The notes beneath the pieces were generated by a model, which ran no database searches, had not been told where the DNA came from, and worked only from the letters and a program-made list of their open reading frames with translations. Positions 44,058 through 56,074 of a DNA stretch of 64,000 nt are shown piece after piece. Source of the DNA: Maea johnstoni (taxonomy: Eukaryota; Annelida; Polychaeta; Spionida; Magelonidae); the NCBI GenBank assembly GCA_963942565.1, contig OZ012687.1, forward strand, positions 14,245,445 to 14,309,444, in the 5' to 3' direction. The stretch's first letter is position 1. Every line of letters starts with the position of its first letter. The translations under genes and the position numbers were made by a program.

Positions 44058-44775
44058 TTAAGAGCTCATTTTCACTATCTACTTATGTCAATTTAGCACC
44101 CTTTTACAAATTTTGCAAAATTGACAGTTGCAACATGCTCTCTACTCTCTCGTAGTAGTCATAAACGTGTTATGGTTTTCAGATGTGACAGATGTGGTCT
44201 TCTGCAAACATATCAAAGTCCAAGTAAAAAATGATTCATGATATGTGGGTCTTGATGTTAGATGTTCAAAATCAATAAAAAAAAATATATGTTAAAATCC
44301 GAACATCTCAAATTGCATTCATGGTGGTAAAATTATTCTTGTGGAGTGAGGGTTATACCAGTAGTGAAAATAAGATCCAAATCTTATGTGCTTTTGTGAT
44401 TTTGATATCAACGTTTCAAACTAAATAAATAGGTCATGCAATCTTTACAACCATACGTTACTAAATGTGTTTTGGTCATCAAATGGTTCTTGTGTTTTTT
44501 GTTCCGTTTGGGATGTGACAAACTGTGCCAATATTGATGCCACGAGACTCATTAGAATGACTGCTTAGCACCATAGGATCAGCATTATGACATCATACAC
44601 CTTAAGGGATGCTTGTAGCCATCAAACATTTATCACGTTTCTGCCATGGAATGCAAATTCGCTATTTTCTTGCACAACTACCGTTAGAAGCAGAATGTTC
44701 AACTGAAGACAGATAGGTGTTTTGGATATATCTACCATTTCTATCTTCTAGCTCAATGATAACCAAACAACTGTA
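44058..44775. other. unassigned AT-rich sequence
   Basis: Nothing recognised. Confidence 0.35.
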
Positions 44776-44878
<103 letters not shown>

Positions 44879-44940
44879 GCTGACTGAATATTGCGAAATG
44901 GCCAGATCTTTGCAGGAAGGCAGCACTATCACGCAAAGTC

Positions 44941-45127
44941 CAGAGTCTAACACTTGGATTTTAGGCTAGAGGCCCGAAAAGACTTGGTAACAAAAATAGT
45001 GGTCAAAAACAGGATTTCTGGTTAATACACATGCTATTTTGGGCCCCATTAAGTCTGAAAAATCTAGGGACCCACAGCAAAATCTAGGGGCATATGACCC
45101 TGGGCCCAAAAGGAAAGTCGAACCCTG
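44941..45127. mobile_element. family H CAGGG-ended hAT-like element with 5-bp duplication
   Basis: Begins CAGAGTCTAACACTTGG and ends AAAGTCGAACCCTG. AAGTC flanks both sides (44936-44940 and 45128-45132). It shares GTGGTCAAAAACAGGATTTC with 22022-22208. Confidence 0.7.
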
Positions 45128-45379
45128 AAGTCAGAGGCCTAGTGCAGTATGAGCAGTTCAGTTAATGGGTGAAAACTCATAGTCCTCTAATAACAGTTTT
45201 CAATTGTTAATACAAAGGGTGGTTAAGAAAACCTTGAACAACCCCTTTTCTACTGACACCTGGATTTACTTGCAACCTGATCAATCAAGAATATTAGAAT
45301 ATCCTAATTAATTGAAATGTGTGATACTTGCCCCATTAAGTCTGGGAACATGGGAGATAAATCATACCGATGATTGATT

Positions 45380-45800
45380 TCTATCTAACGATTAGCTGAA
45401 AATACTTCCCGCAATGCTGAAGCTTTCATGTGAAGAAGTGTTGATACAAAGAGGTCAAACACTTTGCCATTACTATTAATACCCATCAAATGTAGAGGCC
45501 AATAAAACCTCTTGACTCTGTGACATGGTGCTTGAAGAGTGGGTTGAATAAAGCATGCCCACTCAGCCGCAATGCCCCTTTCTACCCCCCACAAATGGGA
45601 GTGGGAGAGTTGTGAGGGGTTTGATGTGTTGTTAATGGTGTTAGTCAATGGGGCCCTTGACAGCTCATGCTTGCTTCACTTGAGCAGACATTGCTGGCCC
45701 TTCAGCAACAGGCTGGGCCTCTGGACCATCAGACCCCTAACAACAGGCATTGTCCCTGCCCTCTATAGGGCTACTATAGGGTAGGGTGTGTTCCCATATG
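45380..45800. promoter_or_regulatory. candidate conserved non-coding island
   Basis: Low-repeat, GC-richer. It contains GGCCAATAAAACC (posterior-Hox-like), TGACATGGTGC and CTTCACTTGAGCAG. A minus-strand frame of 87 residues (45385-45648) has no known domain. A non-coding role is preferred but unproven. Confidence 0.25.
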
Positions 45801-46787
45801 CAGGTCAATCACCCGAAAACTCACTGCATATTTACAGGCAAGTTAACTGCACTTTGGAGACAGTCATTTTTAATCAAACCAGCCTGATATGGACATGTAT
45901 ATCTCAAATAACCCTAAGTTTGGAAAATTTGACTTCAAACTGTGCAGCATATGAAATCTAATTTATAAAAATATATGCTTAGGTGAAACACAATTGACTC
46001 TATTCACCCCATCCTTGTCAAATTAACTGATCACTGAGCATGAAAAGGTTAAATATATTACTTTCAATCCCCTAAATGTCCTATTTTTTAACCTTTTTAC
46101 CCAAAAATTCTTTGTCAATATTACAAAAGGAAATGTTGCTAAAGCATGCATTCCCAAAAGAAGAAATCTCCTAGAAAGATTTTTGTGAATCATTTTGAAG
46201 TTATTTTTAAGAGTCGAGTACAATCCAGCAGACAAACAACAAGACTATGTTCAGGCATGAATAGGCTAAATACCTGCAGGTATGGGTTTTAGAAGGTGGC
46301 ATGTACCTAGGTCAGGGTGCAAGGGGTGCCTGAGGTGTCTGGGTTCAGGCCACATGGAGGGTTCCCTGTATCACATGACCGCCACATGCCTCATACTGGT
46401 CTGAGTGCTGCACTCTGTCTGAAAGTGACCGTAGGCTAGTCCTCAATAAATCATTCATTACAATGCTTTGCTGCATTGCCAAGTCCGACGCCTGACCAAG
46501 CAATATGAGAATTTGACCGTGTATAACCCCTTAAAATAAGCCTATATCTGCCAGCAACATAGGAACTTGGCTGTAAAATGATCCACCAAAAGAGAGGCTA
46601 ATATATGCCACTGCGACTTGTATTAATTTGGCAATATACAACCCCTAAACAGATTGGCCAATATTTGCTAAGAACATGAGAATGAATTGGCTGTTAGCTA
46701 CCTTCATCAAGGTAGGAAAATAATGGCGATCAACGTCATAACTTTGCCATAAACACCTCCCATATAGGCAGAGGCCATTAGGCCTAA
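45801..46787. other. unassigned, with a worn family B right end
   Basis: TTCAGGCATGAATAGG near 46250 looks like a family B right end of a heavily decayed copy. The rest is unassigned. Confidence 0.35.
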
Positions 46788-46790
46788 AAA

Positions 46791-47103
46791 AGATGTTCTT
46801 TTCCTATTACCTTTAAAAAGCAAGGTAGAAATTTGTAACTGCTTCATATTCCATGCATGGCATACAAAAGAAATTGAGGAAAGAAAGAAGAAAACATCAA
46901 ATATCAGCATATAATACTAGTTCAGTGGATTTAAATAGATCTAGATACCCCACTATTTTAGATGCTGCTATTTTGCTTTACATTTACATCTAATGCAGCA
47001 TGGAGGAGAAAAAAAATATGATAAAATAAAATAAATTCCCTACCTACCTACCCTATTTTTTTTGAGCATGTAATAGGAAAGGAACATATTTTTTGTTTAG
47101 GCC
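46791..47103. mobile_element. family C PIF/Harbinger-like MITE, longer variant
   Basis: GGCCTAAAAAAGATGTTC at the left and GAACATATTTTTTGTTTAGGCC-type right end. TTA flanks both sides (46788-46790 and 47104-47106). At 313 bp it is about 85 bp longer than the other copies. Confidence 0.82.
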
Positions 47104-47309
47104 TTATTAGACAACTAAACAAGAATCCATAAACACAATTAACCCCTAAACAGCTATACTAGGCCAATACATGCAAACAAAATGGTAATATGACCATACA
47201 CTACCAGATGAATGCTAACAGAGGCAAAATACATGGAACATTGGCAAAACACAACCATTGTCTTTCCTTGTCTGCATATCTATCAAACCAAAACCCATGG
47301 CCTGCTTAA

Positions 47310-47508
47310 CCCTAATATGCTGCTGGTGGCTAATTTTGCAAATACAAAATTATGCAAAAAAGCAGAAAAAATGACTGAAACCCTGGCACATGGGTACTCA
47401 TCTGACAGTACTCAGTGAGGGTTATCTAATGAATACAAACATGACATTATTTTCAAAAATCTTTGCATCCTTGTGCTTTGGGTAAAAGTAGCCTTCTTAT
47501 TGGAAGGG
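47310..47508 (-). mobile_element. family A piggyBac-type MITE
   Basis: CCCTAATATGCTGCTGGTGG to TTATTGGAAGGG, TTAA on both sides. Confidence 0.88.
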
Positions 47509-47548
47509 TTAAATGCAACCAGGCTGCAATAAACAACCTTGGTTTTAA

Positions 47549-47740
47549 CCCATAGCTGCCAAGAAAGTCTGTCTATTTTGTCAATATCTTTTTGATAAAA
47601 GTATGTTATAGGAAACAATCAATAAAGAAATGTCAATCAGACTAAAACCAACATCTCCCTTTAAAATATTTTGTGAATTCATGCTTAATTTATTAATCTA
47701 ATGATATGTCATTTTTGGTCACTCTATTATTGTCAGAAAA
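47549..47740 (+). mobile_element. family B-like MITE, right end lost
   Basis: TTAA then CCCATAGCTGCCAAGAAAG, with AACATCTCCCTTTAAAATATT further in. The right end is not found. Confidence 0.55.
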
Positions 47741-47949
47741 GTTAGAAAATCCTTTCAGGAAACCTCTAGTTTTGATATTTTTTATACAATCAATATCTTA
47801 ACATATACTTCAAATTTATTTCTGGACATAATTGGAACCATGTCCGTTCGAGAAAAGAAATGGTTAAACTACTCATCTGGCGACACTCAACAATATAACT
47901 CTTGCACCATCTGAACGCCAGCATCTGTTTATGTAATGTACAATGTTAA

Positions 47950-48154
47950 CCCTTTCACTGCTGGTTGCTAATTTGGTCAACATGAAATGATGCAAAAAAG
48001 CTGAGAAATGACTGAAACCATGGCAAATGGGTACTCATCTGATAGAACTCAGCAAGAGCTTTCAAATGAATACCAACATGACAGGGTTTAGATGATTTTC
48101 ATAATTTTTTGCTTTTTTGTGCATTGGATGAAAGTAATCTCAGCAGCAGAAGGG
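47950..48154 (-). mobile_element. family A MITE, young subfamily copy 1
   Basis: CCCTTTCACTGCTGGTTGC to CAGCAGCAGAAGGG, TTAA on both sides. By direct reading it differs from the copy at 50461-50665 at three positions in 205. The following TTAA is shared with the next element. Confidence 0.92.
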
Positions 48155-48158
48155 TTAA

Positions 48159-48376
48159 CCTTTTCACGCCTGAAACAACCAACAAGGCCTGACCAATTTG
48201 GGGATATCTTTCCAAAATCATATTTCAGAAAATATTCCCAAGGAGAAATGTTAATCAGAACTCAACCTAAAACTTCTTCAAATATTTTGCAAATTGAAGC
48301 TTCATCATAAATTACTTTTCAAAATATCAGAGCATTTAGATGACACTAGGTAAGGTGAACTCTGGGCATGAATGTG
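48159..48376 (+). mobile_element. family B-like MITE abutting family A
   Basis: CCTTTTCACGCCTGAAACAA to CTGGGCATGAATGTG followed by TTAA; the left TTAA (48155-48158) is also the end of the family A copy. Confidence 0.75.
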
Positions 48377-48798
48377 TTAAATACACACACACTACTGTTC
48401 ATACCTAGTCATTTCTGTGAAATCATCACGTTACACTAGATATCGTATCGCAACATCCAGGACTGATATGAGTATAATGGGGAGAGATACTATCAGATAT
48501 CTTATCAGGTGGATAGTATCATATGGGATTGAAATTGAGATTGGGATTTTGTTCATATGTCATGTTTTTGCCAAATAAAGATTTCCAACAAGGTAGTCAT
48601 AATTGTGGCTCCAGTAGGCAGCAAGAGCCATGAAACGTACAACAGGCCAAATTGAAATTGCATTGTTGAACTCAAGATGCTTGGCCAGTATCAGCTATGT
48701 TTAGATATGTTCGATATAGACTGTGTTAAGCATTTCAACTCCATTTAACTGCATTGTCTCTTCATTGATCCAGGCCTCTATTATTGATATGAAGGCTC
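48377..48798. other. unassigned sequence
   Basis: No gene or repeat family recognised. Confidence 0.35.
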
Positions 48799-49007
48799 AA
48801 CCCTTTAATATTATGCTGCTGATTGCTAATTTGACCAATACAAAAAGATGCAAAAAACATAAAAAATGAAGTACATGGGTACTCATCTGAGTGAACTGTG
48901 ACAGCAATCCGATGAATACCTATACGACAGGGTTTAGGGTTTAGATGGTTCTCAAAAATCTTTGCGTCTTTGTGCTTTGGACAAACGTAGCCTCAGCAAT
49001 GGATGGG
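48799..49007 (-). mobile_element. family A MITE, diverged
   Basis: Starts near ACCCTTTAATATTATGCTGC and ends GCAATGGATGGG with TTAA on the right. The left target is altered. Confidence 0.78.
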
Positions 49008-49117
49008 TTAAGATGATAGTACCACCTGGTGACAATTTTTGGAACCAATCGACGCATGTCAGTCACAAAATATGCTGTGCTCCAGGGGTGTTTGTTTATA
49101 CTCCAAGATTTATCAAA

Positions 49118-49276
49118 AAATTTGCATTATTTTTTTTGTCAAAAATGTGTGTTTTATGCATGTTTTACGTTGATTGGGAGTTGGGAGGGCAGAAAACACT
49201 TAGGGGTATGGATTTTTTCTGAATACAAACTTGTTAAGGTAAGGTTACAGGAAACAAACAACTTTTTTTTTAGGCC
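49118..49276. mobile_element. right half of a family C MITE
   Basis: From TTTGCATTATTTTTTTTGTC through GGTTACAGGAAACAAACAAC to TTTTTTTTAGGCC, with TTA on the right. The left half is missing. Confidence 0.75.
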
Positions 49277-49341
49277 TTAGCCCACTTGCAACATTATCCC
49301 ATGCACTGATATGGGTTCAAACCCCACACCTTGTGCAGGTA

Positions 49342-49802
49342 AGGCCACTCCAATTTAATTACTTGTCTTACGAGCTTTTTTTGGAAAAAAAATCCTGTCA
49401 GACTCCAAACAAAAAGTCACCTTTAGAGTCTTACGGACGAAAGTGGTTTTGAAATTTTCTGTCAGACTCCAAAAAAAAAAAAAAAAAAAGTGCAAGTTTT
49501 AAGAATATTCTTTGTAAGGGTGATTCAATCAACTACAGGAAGCTATCATTGCTGTAGTAGAGCCTCAGACTTGAGGAGGTATACCTCCCACCCTTCAGGT
49601 TACAGGGATTAATAGATTGATTGATTTTATTTAGTTGAGAATAGGCTGGTAGAAACATATCGATACCAGTCCTAGTCGGCAGACTCTAAAAATAATAAAA
49701 TAAATAAAAAAGTCACATTTTTCAACTTTTTTTAAATTCCAAAATGGCTCATTTCCTACCTCCTGAGCTCGTAAGACAAGTAAATAAATTGGAGTGGCCT
49801 AA
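49342..49802. mobile_element. 461-bp element with ~37-bp inverted ends
   Basis: AGGCCACTCCAATTTAATTA, then CTTGTCTTACGAGCT, is mirrored by AGCTCGTAAGACAAG, then TAAATAAATTGGAGTGGCCT, at the right. Inside are two TCTGTCAGACTCCAAA blocks and a poly(A) run (about 49470-49490). No coding capacity. The superfamily is not assigned. Confidence 0.78.
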
Positions 49803-50105
49803 TACATAACAATAAGGTGGGTACCAATAATTTAGACTACTCTTCACTAAGGCAACACCAAGCTAGTGACATGTAAAACCTGTAAAGAAAGAATTTGAAG
49901 TATAGCTTGATTATCTTTGTAAGCAGACTGCCCTAGGCACAGCCTAAGATTGGTATGTACAGCACAAGAATGGTGGTGCCAGTGCTGCCTATTATAATCC
50001 AAACAAGCAGTTTTAAAACAATACGTCTAGAAAGATGATTGTTTTTCGCAAACGAAAGATAATCGGTTTGGATTGCTTGCTAATCATCCCTAGATTGTGA
50101 TGATC
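49803..50105. other. unassigned sequence
   Basis: Nothing recognised. Confidence 0.3.
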
Positions 50106-50112
50106 CTTTCAT

Positions 50113-50168
50113 CACTAGTGCCTGTGTGTGCTTGTGCTTGTGTGTGTGTATGGTGTGTGTCTGTGTGT

Positions 50169-50245
<77 letters not shown>

Positions 50246-50295
50246 GTACTTCACAACCTGTGTGTTTGTATCTGTGTGTGTGTGGGTATGGCGTT
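50113..50295. repeat. (TG)n microsatellite with imperfect ends
   Basis: Core TG runs at about 50165-50243, imperfect on both sides. Cys/Val and His/Thr frames across it are by-products. Confidence 0.97.
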
Positions 50296-50460
50296 CGTCA
50301 CTTGTGTGGGTAGATGTGACTATTATTATTATCAAACAGTCAACCTCATAGTCTATCACCTGGAGCTGATCCAGTAAATCATCAGTAGTTCAGTGGACTC
50401 CTTCTCACAGGTGTGTAATCTAACTATCTGCCCTAATGCACAAGTGGTTCTCAGCTTTAA

Positions 50461-50665
50461 CCCTTTCACTGCTGGTTGCTAATTTGGTCAACATGAAATG
50501 ATGCCAAAAAGCTGAGAAATGACTGAAACCATGGCAAATGGGTACTCATCTGATAGAACTCAGCAAGAGCTTTCAAATGAATACCAACATGACAGGGTTT
50601 AGATGATTTTCATAATTATTTGCTTTTTTGTGCATTGGATGAAAGTAATCTCAGCAACAGAAGGG
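50461..50665 (-). mobile_element. family A MITE, young subfamily copy 2
   Basis: CCCTTTCACTGCTGGTTGC to CAGCAACAGAAGGG, TTAA at both sides. About 98.5% identical to 47950-48154. Confidence 0.92.
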
Positions 50666-50977
50666 TTAATGTATTCTCTCCTCCAATATTCATAGTAACC
50701 AATATATTAGAGGACTCAAACAAGCACCACAAGTGTCCATAAATATCCGCACCAAATTCATATTTCTGGTTAAACTGTAAAATTGGGTAAAAGGTTATTA
50801 TCAGCCAATTCATACCTGCATCATGACCTAAAGAGATTAAATTTATAGCCAATCAAAAACCATTTAACCATTTGACAACATTGCATTAAAAAAACAGGGG
50901 GTGCCAGCAGCCCGAGGGCTCCCTTGAATTCTCCTGCGGCTCACTCAAATTTCTGCAAGGAGCCCAAAGATGTACTG
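50666..50977. other. unassigned sequence leading into an inverted-repeat arm
   Basis: No gene seen. CAGGGGGTGCCAGCAGCCC near 50897 may be the left end of a CAGGG-type element whose right end (TAATTTCAAGCCCTG) lies at about 51047-51061. Confidence 0.4.
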
Positions 50978-51263
50978 GTTTCCATACACACCACCTTTAA
51001 ACGGCTTTTGGAGTCTATGCAATTGGACTCCCTAGAAAAAAAACTTAATTTCAAGCCCTGAAAAATGACAATACTCCTATTGTCATTATAAATATTCCAT
51101 TTTTTAAATCATGAGGGTGCTATAATTTGGGGCGGAAAAACTTGTGTATTCAAATACAAAATACAGATCTTTTCACAAATATCAAAAAGTTGGATAGTGT
51201 ATTCATGAATCCAAACATTTTCTGATAAATTACAAGAAATGGGCAGAAAGTAGTTAGTGATAA
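50978..51263 (+). repeat. inverted-duplicate arm 1 (empty site)
   Basis: About 286 bp match 57642-58105 in inverted orientation once the MITE in the second arm is removed. It includes CCTTTAAACGGCTTTTGGAG, TTGGACTCCCTAGAAAAA, GGGCGGAAAAAC and CAAATATCAAAAAGTTGGAT. The junction CACAAATATCAAAAA is the unoccupied target of the 57.7-kb pogo-like MITE. Confidence 0.85.
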
Positions 51264-51365
51264 TCTGTCATATTTCAGAGAGTTAGAATGGAAGCTACAT
51301 CTATCTCTTTCGCTACCTTTGGCTTCATACCCTAGACTACTGTCAAGTGTCAGATACAATTTTAG
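51254..51365 (+). repeat. single unit related to the 59-kb array
   Basis: AGTGATAATCTGTCATATTT, TTAGAATGGAAGCTACATCT and AGTGTCAGATACAATTTTAG match the 122-bp units at 59041-59362. Confidence 0.8.
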
Positions 51366-51546
51366 ATCTATCCTTGTATTGCTCTCCCCTATGTCATATA
51401 TCTATCCTATGCCATATGTCTATACTATGTCATACTTGGTTTCTCCTTTCAGTTCATACTTTCAGAATTTATAAAAAATTAAATACAAGTCTTTGGCCTT
51501 TGATTGCTGGTTCATTCTCTCAAAATTTATATGATCAGGGCTTTAA

Positions 51547-51722
51547 CCCTTATGCTGCTGGTGGCTGATTTGGCCAATAAAAATGATGCAAAAAATCCTG
51601 ATAAATGACTAAAACCCTGGTAAATGAGTACTCATCTGAGAGTACTCAGCGAGAGCTATACAATGAATACCAATAGGACATCCTTGCGCTTTTGGACGAA
51701 AGTAGCCTCAGCATTGGAAGGG
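51547..51722 (-). mobile_element. family A MITE with internal deletion
   Basis: CCCTTATGCTGCTGGTGGC to GCATTGGAAGGG, TTAA on both sides, 176 bp because part of the body is missing (CCAATAGGACATCCTTGCG). Confidence 0.88.
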
Positions 51723-52029
51723 TTAACTTGGATTTTGAATCTGACCATCAAAATTGGATATCAAAAATGATTTAGATGTCCTTTATTAGAAAGATAGTCA
51801 TAGCATTTTAAGGACTTCAAGAAGGAAAGCGTTAACTAAATAGTTCCTACATACAAAGAGAAGCAGTAAGTATCATTGGCTCAAGCATTTGGTGGTAAAT
51901 GAACATACACGCTGGAGTTCAAAATCTATCGAGTCCCAACACTAGTGCGGGGAGTAGACTATGGGAATATTACAAAGCTGTGCTGTATCCAGCTGTGGCA
52001 ACAGCCAGCCCAGTGTGCAGTAAATATGA
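51723..52029. other. unassigned sequence
   Basis: Nothing recognised before the 52-kb array. Confidence 0.3.
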
Positions 52030-54258
52030 TTTATACCACTTAATACAAAGACAATGTGTTTCTGGATGGTTATCAGTATGGCAGTATATATATCATGGGG
52101 TAGGAAGGGAACGTTTTATACCACTACAAAGACAATGTGTTTCTGGATGGTTATCATTATGGCAGTATATATATCATGGGGTAGGAAGGGAACGTTTTAT
52201 ACCACTACAAAGACAATGTGTTTCTGGATGGTTATCATTATGGCAGTATATATATCATGGGGTAGGAGCTAGGGAACGTTTTATACCACTACAAAGACAA
52301 TGTGTTTCTGGATGGTTATCATTATGGCAGTATATATATCATGGGGTAGGAAGGGAACGTTTTATACCACTACAAAGACAATGTGTTTCTGGATGGTTAT
52401 CATTATGGCAGTATATATATCATGGGGTAGGAGCTAGGGAACGTTTTATACCACTACAAAGACAATGTGTTTCTGGATGGTTATCATTATGGCAGTATAT
52501 ATATCATGGGGTAGGAGCTAGGGAACGTTTTATACCACTACAAAGACAATGTGTTTCTGGATGGTTATCATTATGGCAGTATATATATCATGGGGTAGGA
52601 GCTAGGGAACGTTTTATACCACTACAAAGACAATGTGTTTCTGGATGGTTATCATTATGGCAGTATATATATCATGGGGTAGGAAGGGAACGTTTTATAC
52701 CACTACAAAGACAATGTGTTTCTTGATGGTTATCATTATGGCAGTATATATATCATGGGGTAGGAGCTAGGGAACGTTTTATACCACTACAAAGACAATG
52801 TGTTTCTGGATGGTTATCATTATGGCAGTATATATATCATGGGGTAGGAGCTAGGGAACGTTTTATACCACTACAAAGACAATGTGTTTCTGGATGGTTA
52901 TCATTATGGCAGTATATATATCATGGGGTAGGAGCTAGGGAACGTTTTATACCACTACAAAGACAATGTGTTTCTGGATGGTTATCATTATGGCAGTATA
53001 TATATATCATGGGGTAGGAGCTAGGGAACGTTTTATACCACTACAAAGACAATGTGTTTCTGGATTGTTATCATTATGGCAGTATATATATCATGGGGTA
53101 GGAAGGGAACGTTTTATACCACTACAAAGACAATGTGTTTCTGGATGGTTATCATTATGGCAGTATATATATATCATGGGGTAGGAAGGGAACGTTTTAT
53201 ACCACTACAAAGACAATGTGTTTCTGGATTGTTATCATTATGGCAGTATATATATCATGGGGTAGGAGCTAGGGAACGTTTTATACCACTACAAAGACAA
53301 TGTGTTTCTGGATTGTTATCATTATGGCAGTATATATATATCATGGGGTAGGAGGGGAACGTTTTATACCACTACAAAGACAATGTGTTTCTGGATGGTT
53401 ATCATTATGGCAGTATATATATCATGGGGTAGGAGGGGAACGTTTTATACCACTACAAAGACAATGTGTTTCTGGATGGTTATCATTATGGCAGTATATA
53501 TATCATGGGGTAGGAGGGGAACGTTTTATACCACTACAAAGACAATGTGTTTCTGGATGGTTATCATTATGGCAGTATATATATCATGGGGTAGGAGCTA
53601 GGGAACGTTTTATACCACTACAAAGACAATGTGTTTCTGGATGGTTATCATTATGGCAGTATATATATCATGGGGTAGGAAGGGAACGTTTTATACCACT
53701 GCAAAGACAATGTGTTTCTGGATGGTTATCATTATGGCAGTATATATATCATGGGGTAGGAGGGGAACGTTTTATACCACTACAAAGACAATGTGTTTCT
53801 GGATGGTTATCATTATGGCAGTATATATATCATGGGGTAGGACGGGAACGTTTTATACCACTACAAAGACAATGTGTTTCTGGATGGTTATCATTATGGC
53901 AGTATATATATATCATGGGGTAGGAGGGGAACGTTTTATACCACTACAAAGACAATGTGTTTCTGGATGGTTATCATTATGGCAGTATATATATCATGGG
54001 GTAGGAAGGGAACGTTTTATTCCACTACAAAGACAATGTGTTTCTGGATGGTTATCATTATGGCAGTATATATATCATGGGGTAGGAGGGGAACGTTTTA
54101 TTCCACTACAAAGACAATGTGTTTCTGGATGGTTATCATTATGGCAGTATATATATCATGGGGTAGGAAGGGAACGTTTTATACCACTACAAAGACAATG
54201 TGTTTCTGGATGGTTATCATTATGGCAGTATATATATCATGGGGTAGGAAGGGAACGT
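52030..54258 (+). repeat. minisatellite of 27 units, 81-84 bp
   Basis: Each unit has CAAAGACAATGTGTTTCTGG, ATGGTTATCATTATGGCAG, TATATATATCATGGGGTAG and GGAACGTTTTATACCACTA. Variants are combinatorial: AAGGG (81 bp), AGGGG (81), AGCTAGGG (84), an extra TA (83) and a GG-to-GT change. Because 81 and 84 are multiples of three, long frames run through it with a 27-28-residue periodicity (CVSGWLSLWQYIYHGVG in one frame, MCFWMVIIMAVYISWG in another). The +2-bp TA variants shift frame repeatedly, start codons exist only within the repeat and no splice or promoter context is seen, so this is a minisatellite, not a repeat protein. Confidence 0.97.
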
Positions 54259-54316
54259 TTTCACTGGATAATCATAAATGGCATCCATTGATACATGGAT
54301 AAATTATCCTATTATA

Positions 54317-54520
54317 CCCTTATGCTGGTGGTGGCTTATTTGGCCAATACATAATGATGCAAAAACCTTAAAAATTATTGAAACCCTGGCTCATGGGTAC
54401 TCATCTGAGAGTAATCAGTGAGAGCTATCCAATGAATACCAATATGACATGGTTTAAATGGTTTTCAAAAATCTTTGCTGCCTTGTGCTTTGGACTTAAG
54501 TAGCCTCAGCATTAAAAGGG
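54317..54520 (-). mobile_element. family A piggyBac-type MITE
   Basis: CCCTTATGCTGGTGGTGGC to GCATTAAAAGGG with TTAA on the right and TATA on the left. A B-like element follows directly. Confidence 0.85.
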
Positions 54521-54524
54521 TTAA

Positions 54525-54700
54525 CCATTCATACTCAGAGCAATATGGTAATGTGACAACTTTGGAAATATTCTGTTTTGATAGCATATATCTAGAAAAA
54601 TATTGACACAGGATTGTTTAAAGAAAAGTGACAAATATCTCCTTGAAATATTTTTTTGAGTTAATCAGGTACTTTTAAGGAATAAGTATTTAAATTCTAA
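54525..54700 (+). mobile_element. worn family B-like MITE abutting family A
   Basis: CCATTCATACTCAGAGCAAT directly after the shared TTAA; the body has GATAGCATATATCTAGAAAA and CTCCTTGAAATATTTTTT. The right end is lost. Confidence 0.6.
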
Positions 54701-55494
54701 CATAGATTCAAATGCAAGTGTCAAATTTAAATCTTAGAAAATCTTGATTGACAGAAATGTTTTTCAAATTTTTGTTCCATATAGATAGAAAGGCTTTGTT
54801 TGTTTAAAAAAAATATCATATGTATGTAGCAATATTAATGCTATGAATTATGTTAAGATATTGTATCTTTAAGGATATTTTGATATTGTATCGTACCCTA
54901 AAAATCTTAAAGGTGTCAATCCGTTGCACTGCAGATGTAAATGAGTTTACTATGAAGCAGAAACCTTTTAGGCAGGGTTGGTAGGGGGCTAATAAGATTG
55001 CTAACAGCAGTAGGTAGGCCGCCTAGCATGGGGTAGTAATCAGGAGGAAATTAAGGCTGTGGTTTTATGCAATGGTTCTCCCTATGATGTCCTGAGGAGG
55101 ATACCATGTCTATGAGAGGCCTGAGGACGCCTCAGAGAAAAGACATAAGTCTTGCGTTAGAGATGTCTGCAAGTGATGGATCGGTGTTTGATTCAACTCT
55201 CGCACCATTTCAGGCCCCCAATTTGCATCCACAATTCACTTAAATAGAGAAAAAGCGGAGCCCTAGAGCCATAGTCTCCCGCCGCCTGCATTCTAACTGC
55301 CTGATTGGAGGGTGTGACTTAACATCAGTATATTTAATCTGAAAAAACTAGCATTTTGTTACCCATTCTGAAGGAATGATGGCTACCAGAGTCAATCTGT
55401 CTTTCCATATATGTCTCTGATACCAGGTCAATGTGTTCTTCTGTATGTGTAGTGTCCATTCACCTCTCCTTATTTCACATCCATGGTAGTGAGG
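54701..55494. other. unassigned; GC-richer part at 55050-55330
   Basis: No repeat family. Near 55110 GAGGCCTGAGGACGCCTCAG forms a small hairpin. No supported exon. Confidence 0.35.
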
Positions 55495-55502
55495 TCTATG
55501 GG

Positions 55503-55816
55503 TAGTGATAATCCGATGATCGATTATAATTGATCATCGGATCGAAAGGGTTTCGATTTAGATTAATCGATCCCAGAATTTGGCATTATTATGATTGAAA
55601 TAAATAGCAAAAAGGTTGTGTTTGGACACGTCTTCCTGAACAAATGTTTTGCCAAAAACTACCAGAAAATGTCAGAAATATTACTTATTTAGCGGCGGAA
55701 ATAGCTAATAAGTGCTGCTGGGATGAAAGCGTGTGCAACCGATTATGATCGATCATCATTCGGGTTGTACCCAACTGATGATCAATCATGAAAATCTGAG
55801 CCGATTCCTATCACTA
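55503..55816. mobile_element. hAT-like element with imperfect 8-bp duplication
   Basis: TAGTGATAATCCGATGATCG at the left; GCCGATTCCTATCACTA at the right. Flanks TCTATGGG and TCTATGTT agree at six of eight positions. Interior rich in GATGATCGAT/ATCGATCATC inverted words. Confidence 0.7.
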
Positions 55817-55824
55817 TCTATGTT

Positions 55825-56070
55825 TATGATAGTCTTTCTTCAATTGCTTCAGTACACCCTGCTGATATTCTGGCACCTATCATAAGCGTAGTGTGTTTAA
55901 TTCACTCAAGCTGGAAGTAGTGCTACGGCTGCAGAAACTATATGCTATATAGCATGTTGAAATGGTTCAGGGCATTAACAGGCCTGTTAGGGACTAAATG
56001 TATATAGTTGTGTGTACATCAATACTGTAGAAAACCTAATTCACATTTTCTTTGTTTTTAGGAAGTATAC
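55825..56070. other. unassigned sequence
   Basis: Nothing recognised. Confidence 0.3.
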
Positions 56071-56074
56071 TTAA

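Noticed and set aside
51899-54302. Long Trp/Tyr-rich repeat proteins across the 52-54 kb region
   Set aside because: They follow from an 81/84-bp repeat being divisible by three. Several frames stay open at once, 2-bp indels shift them repeatedly and no gene context exists.
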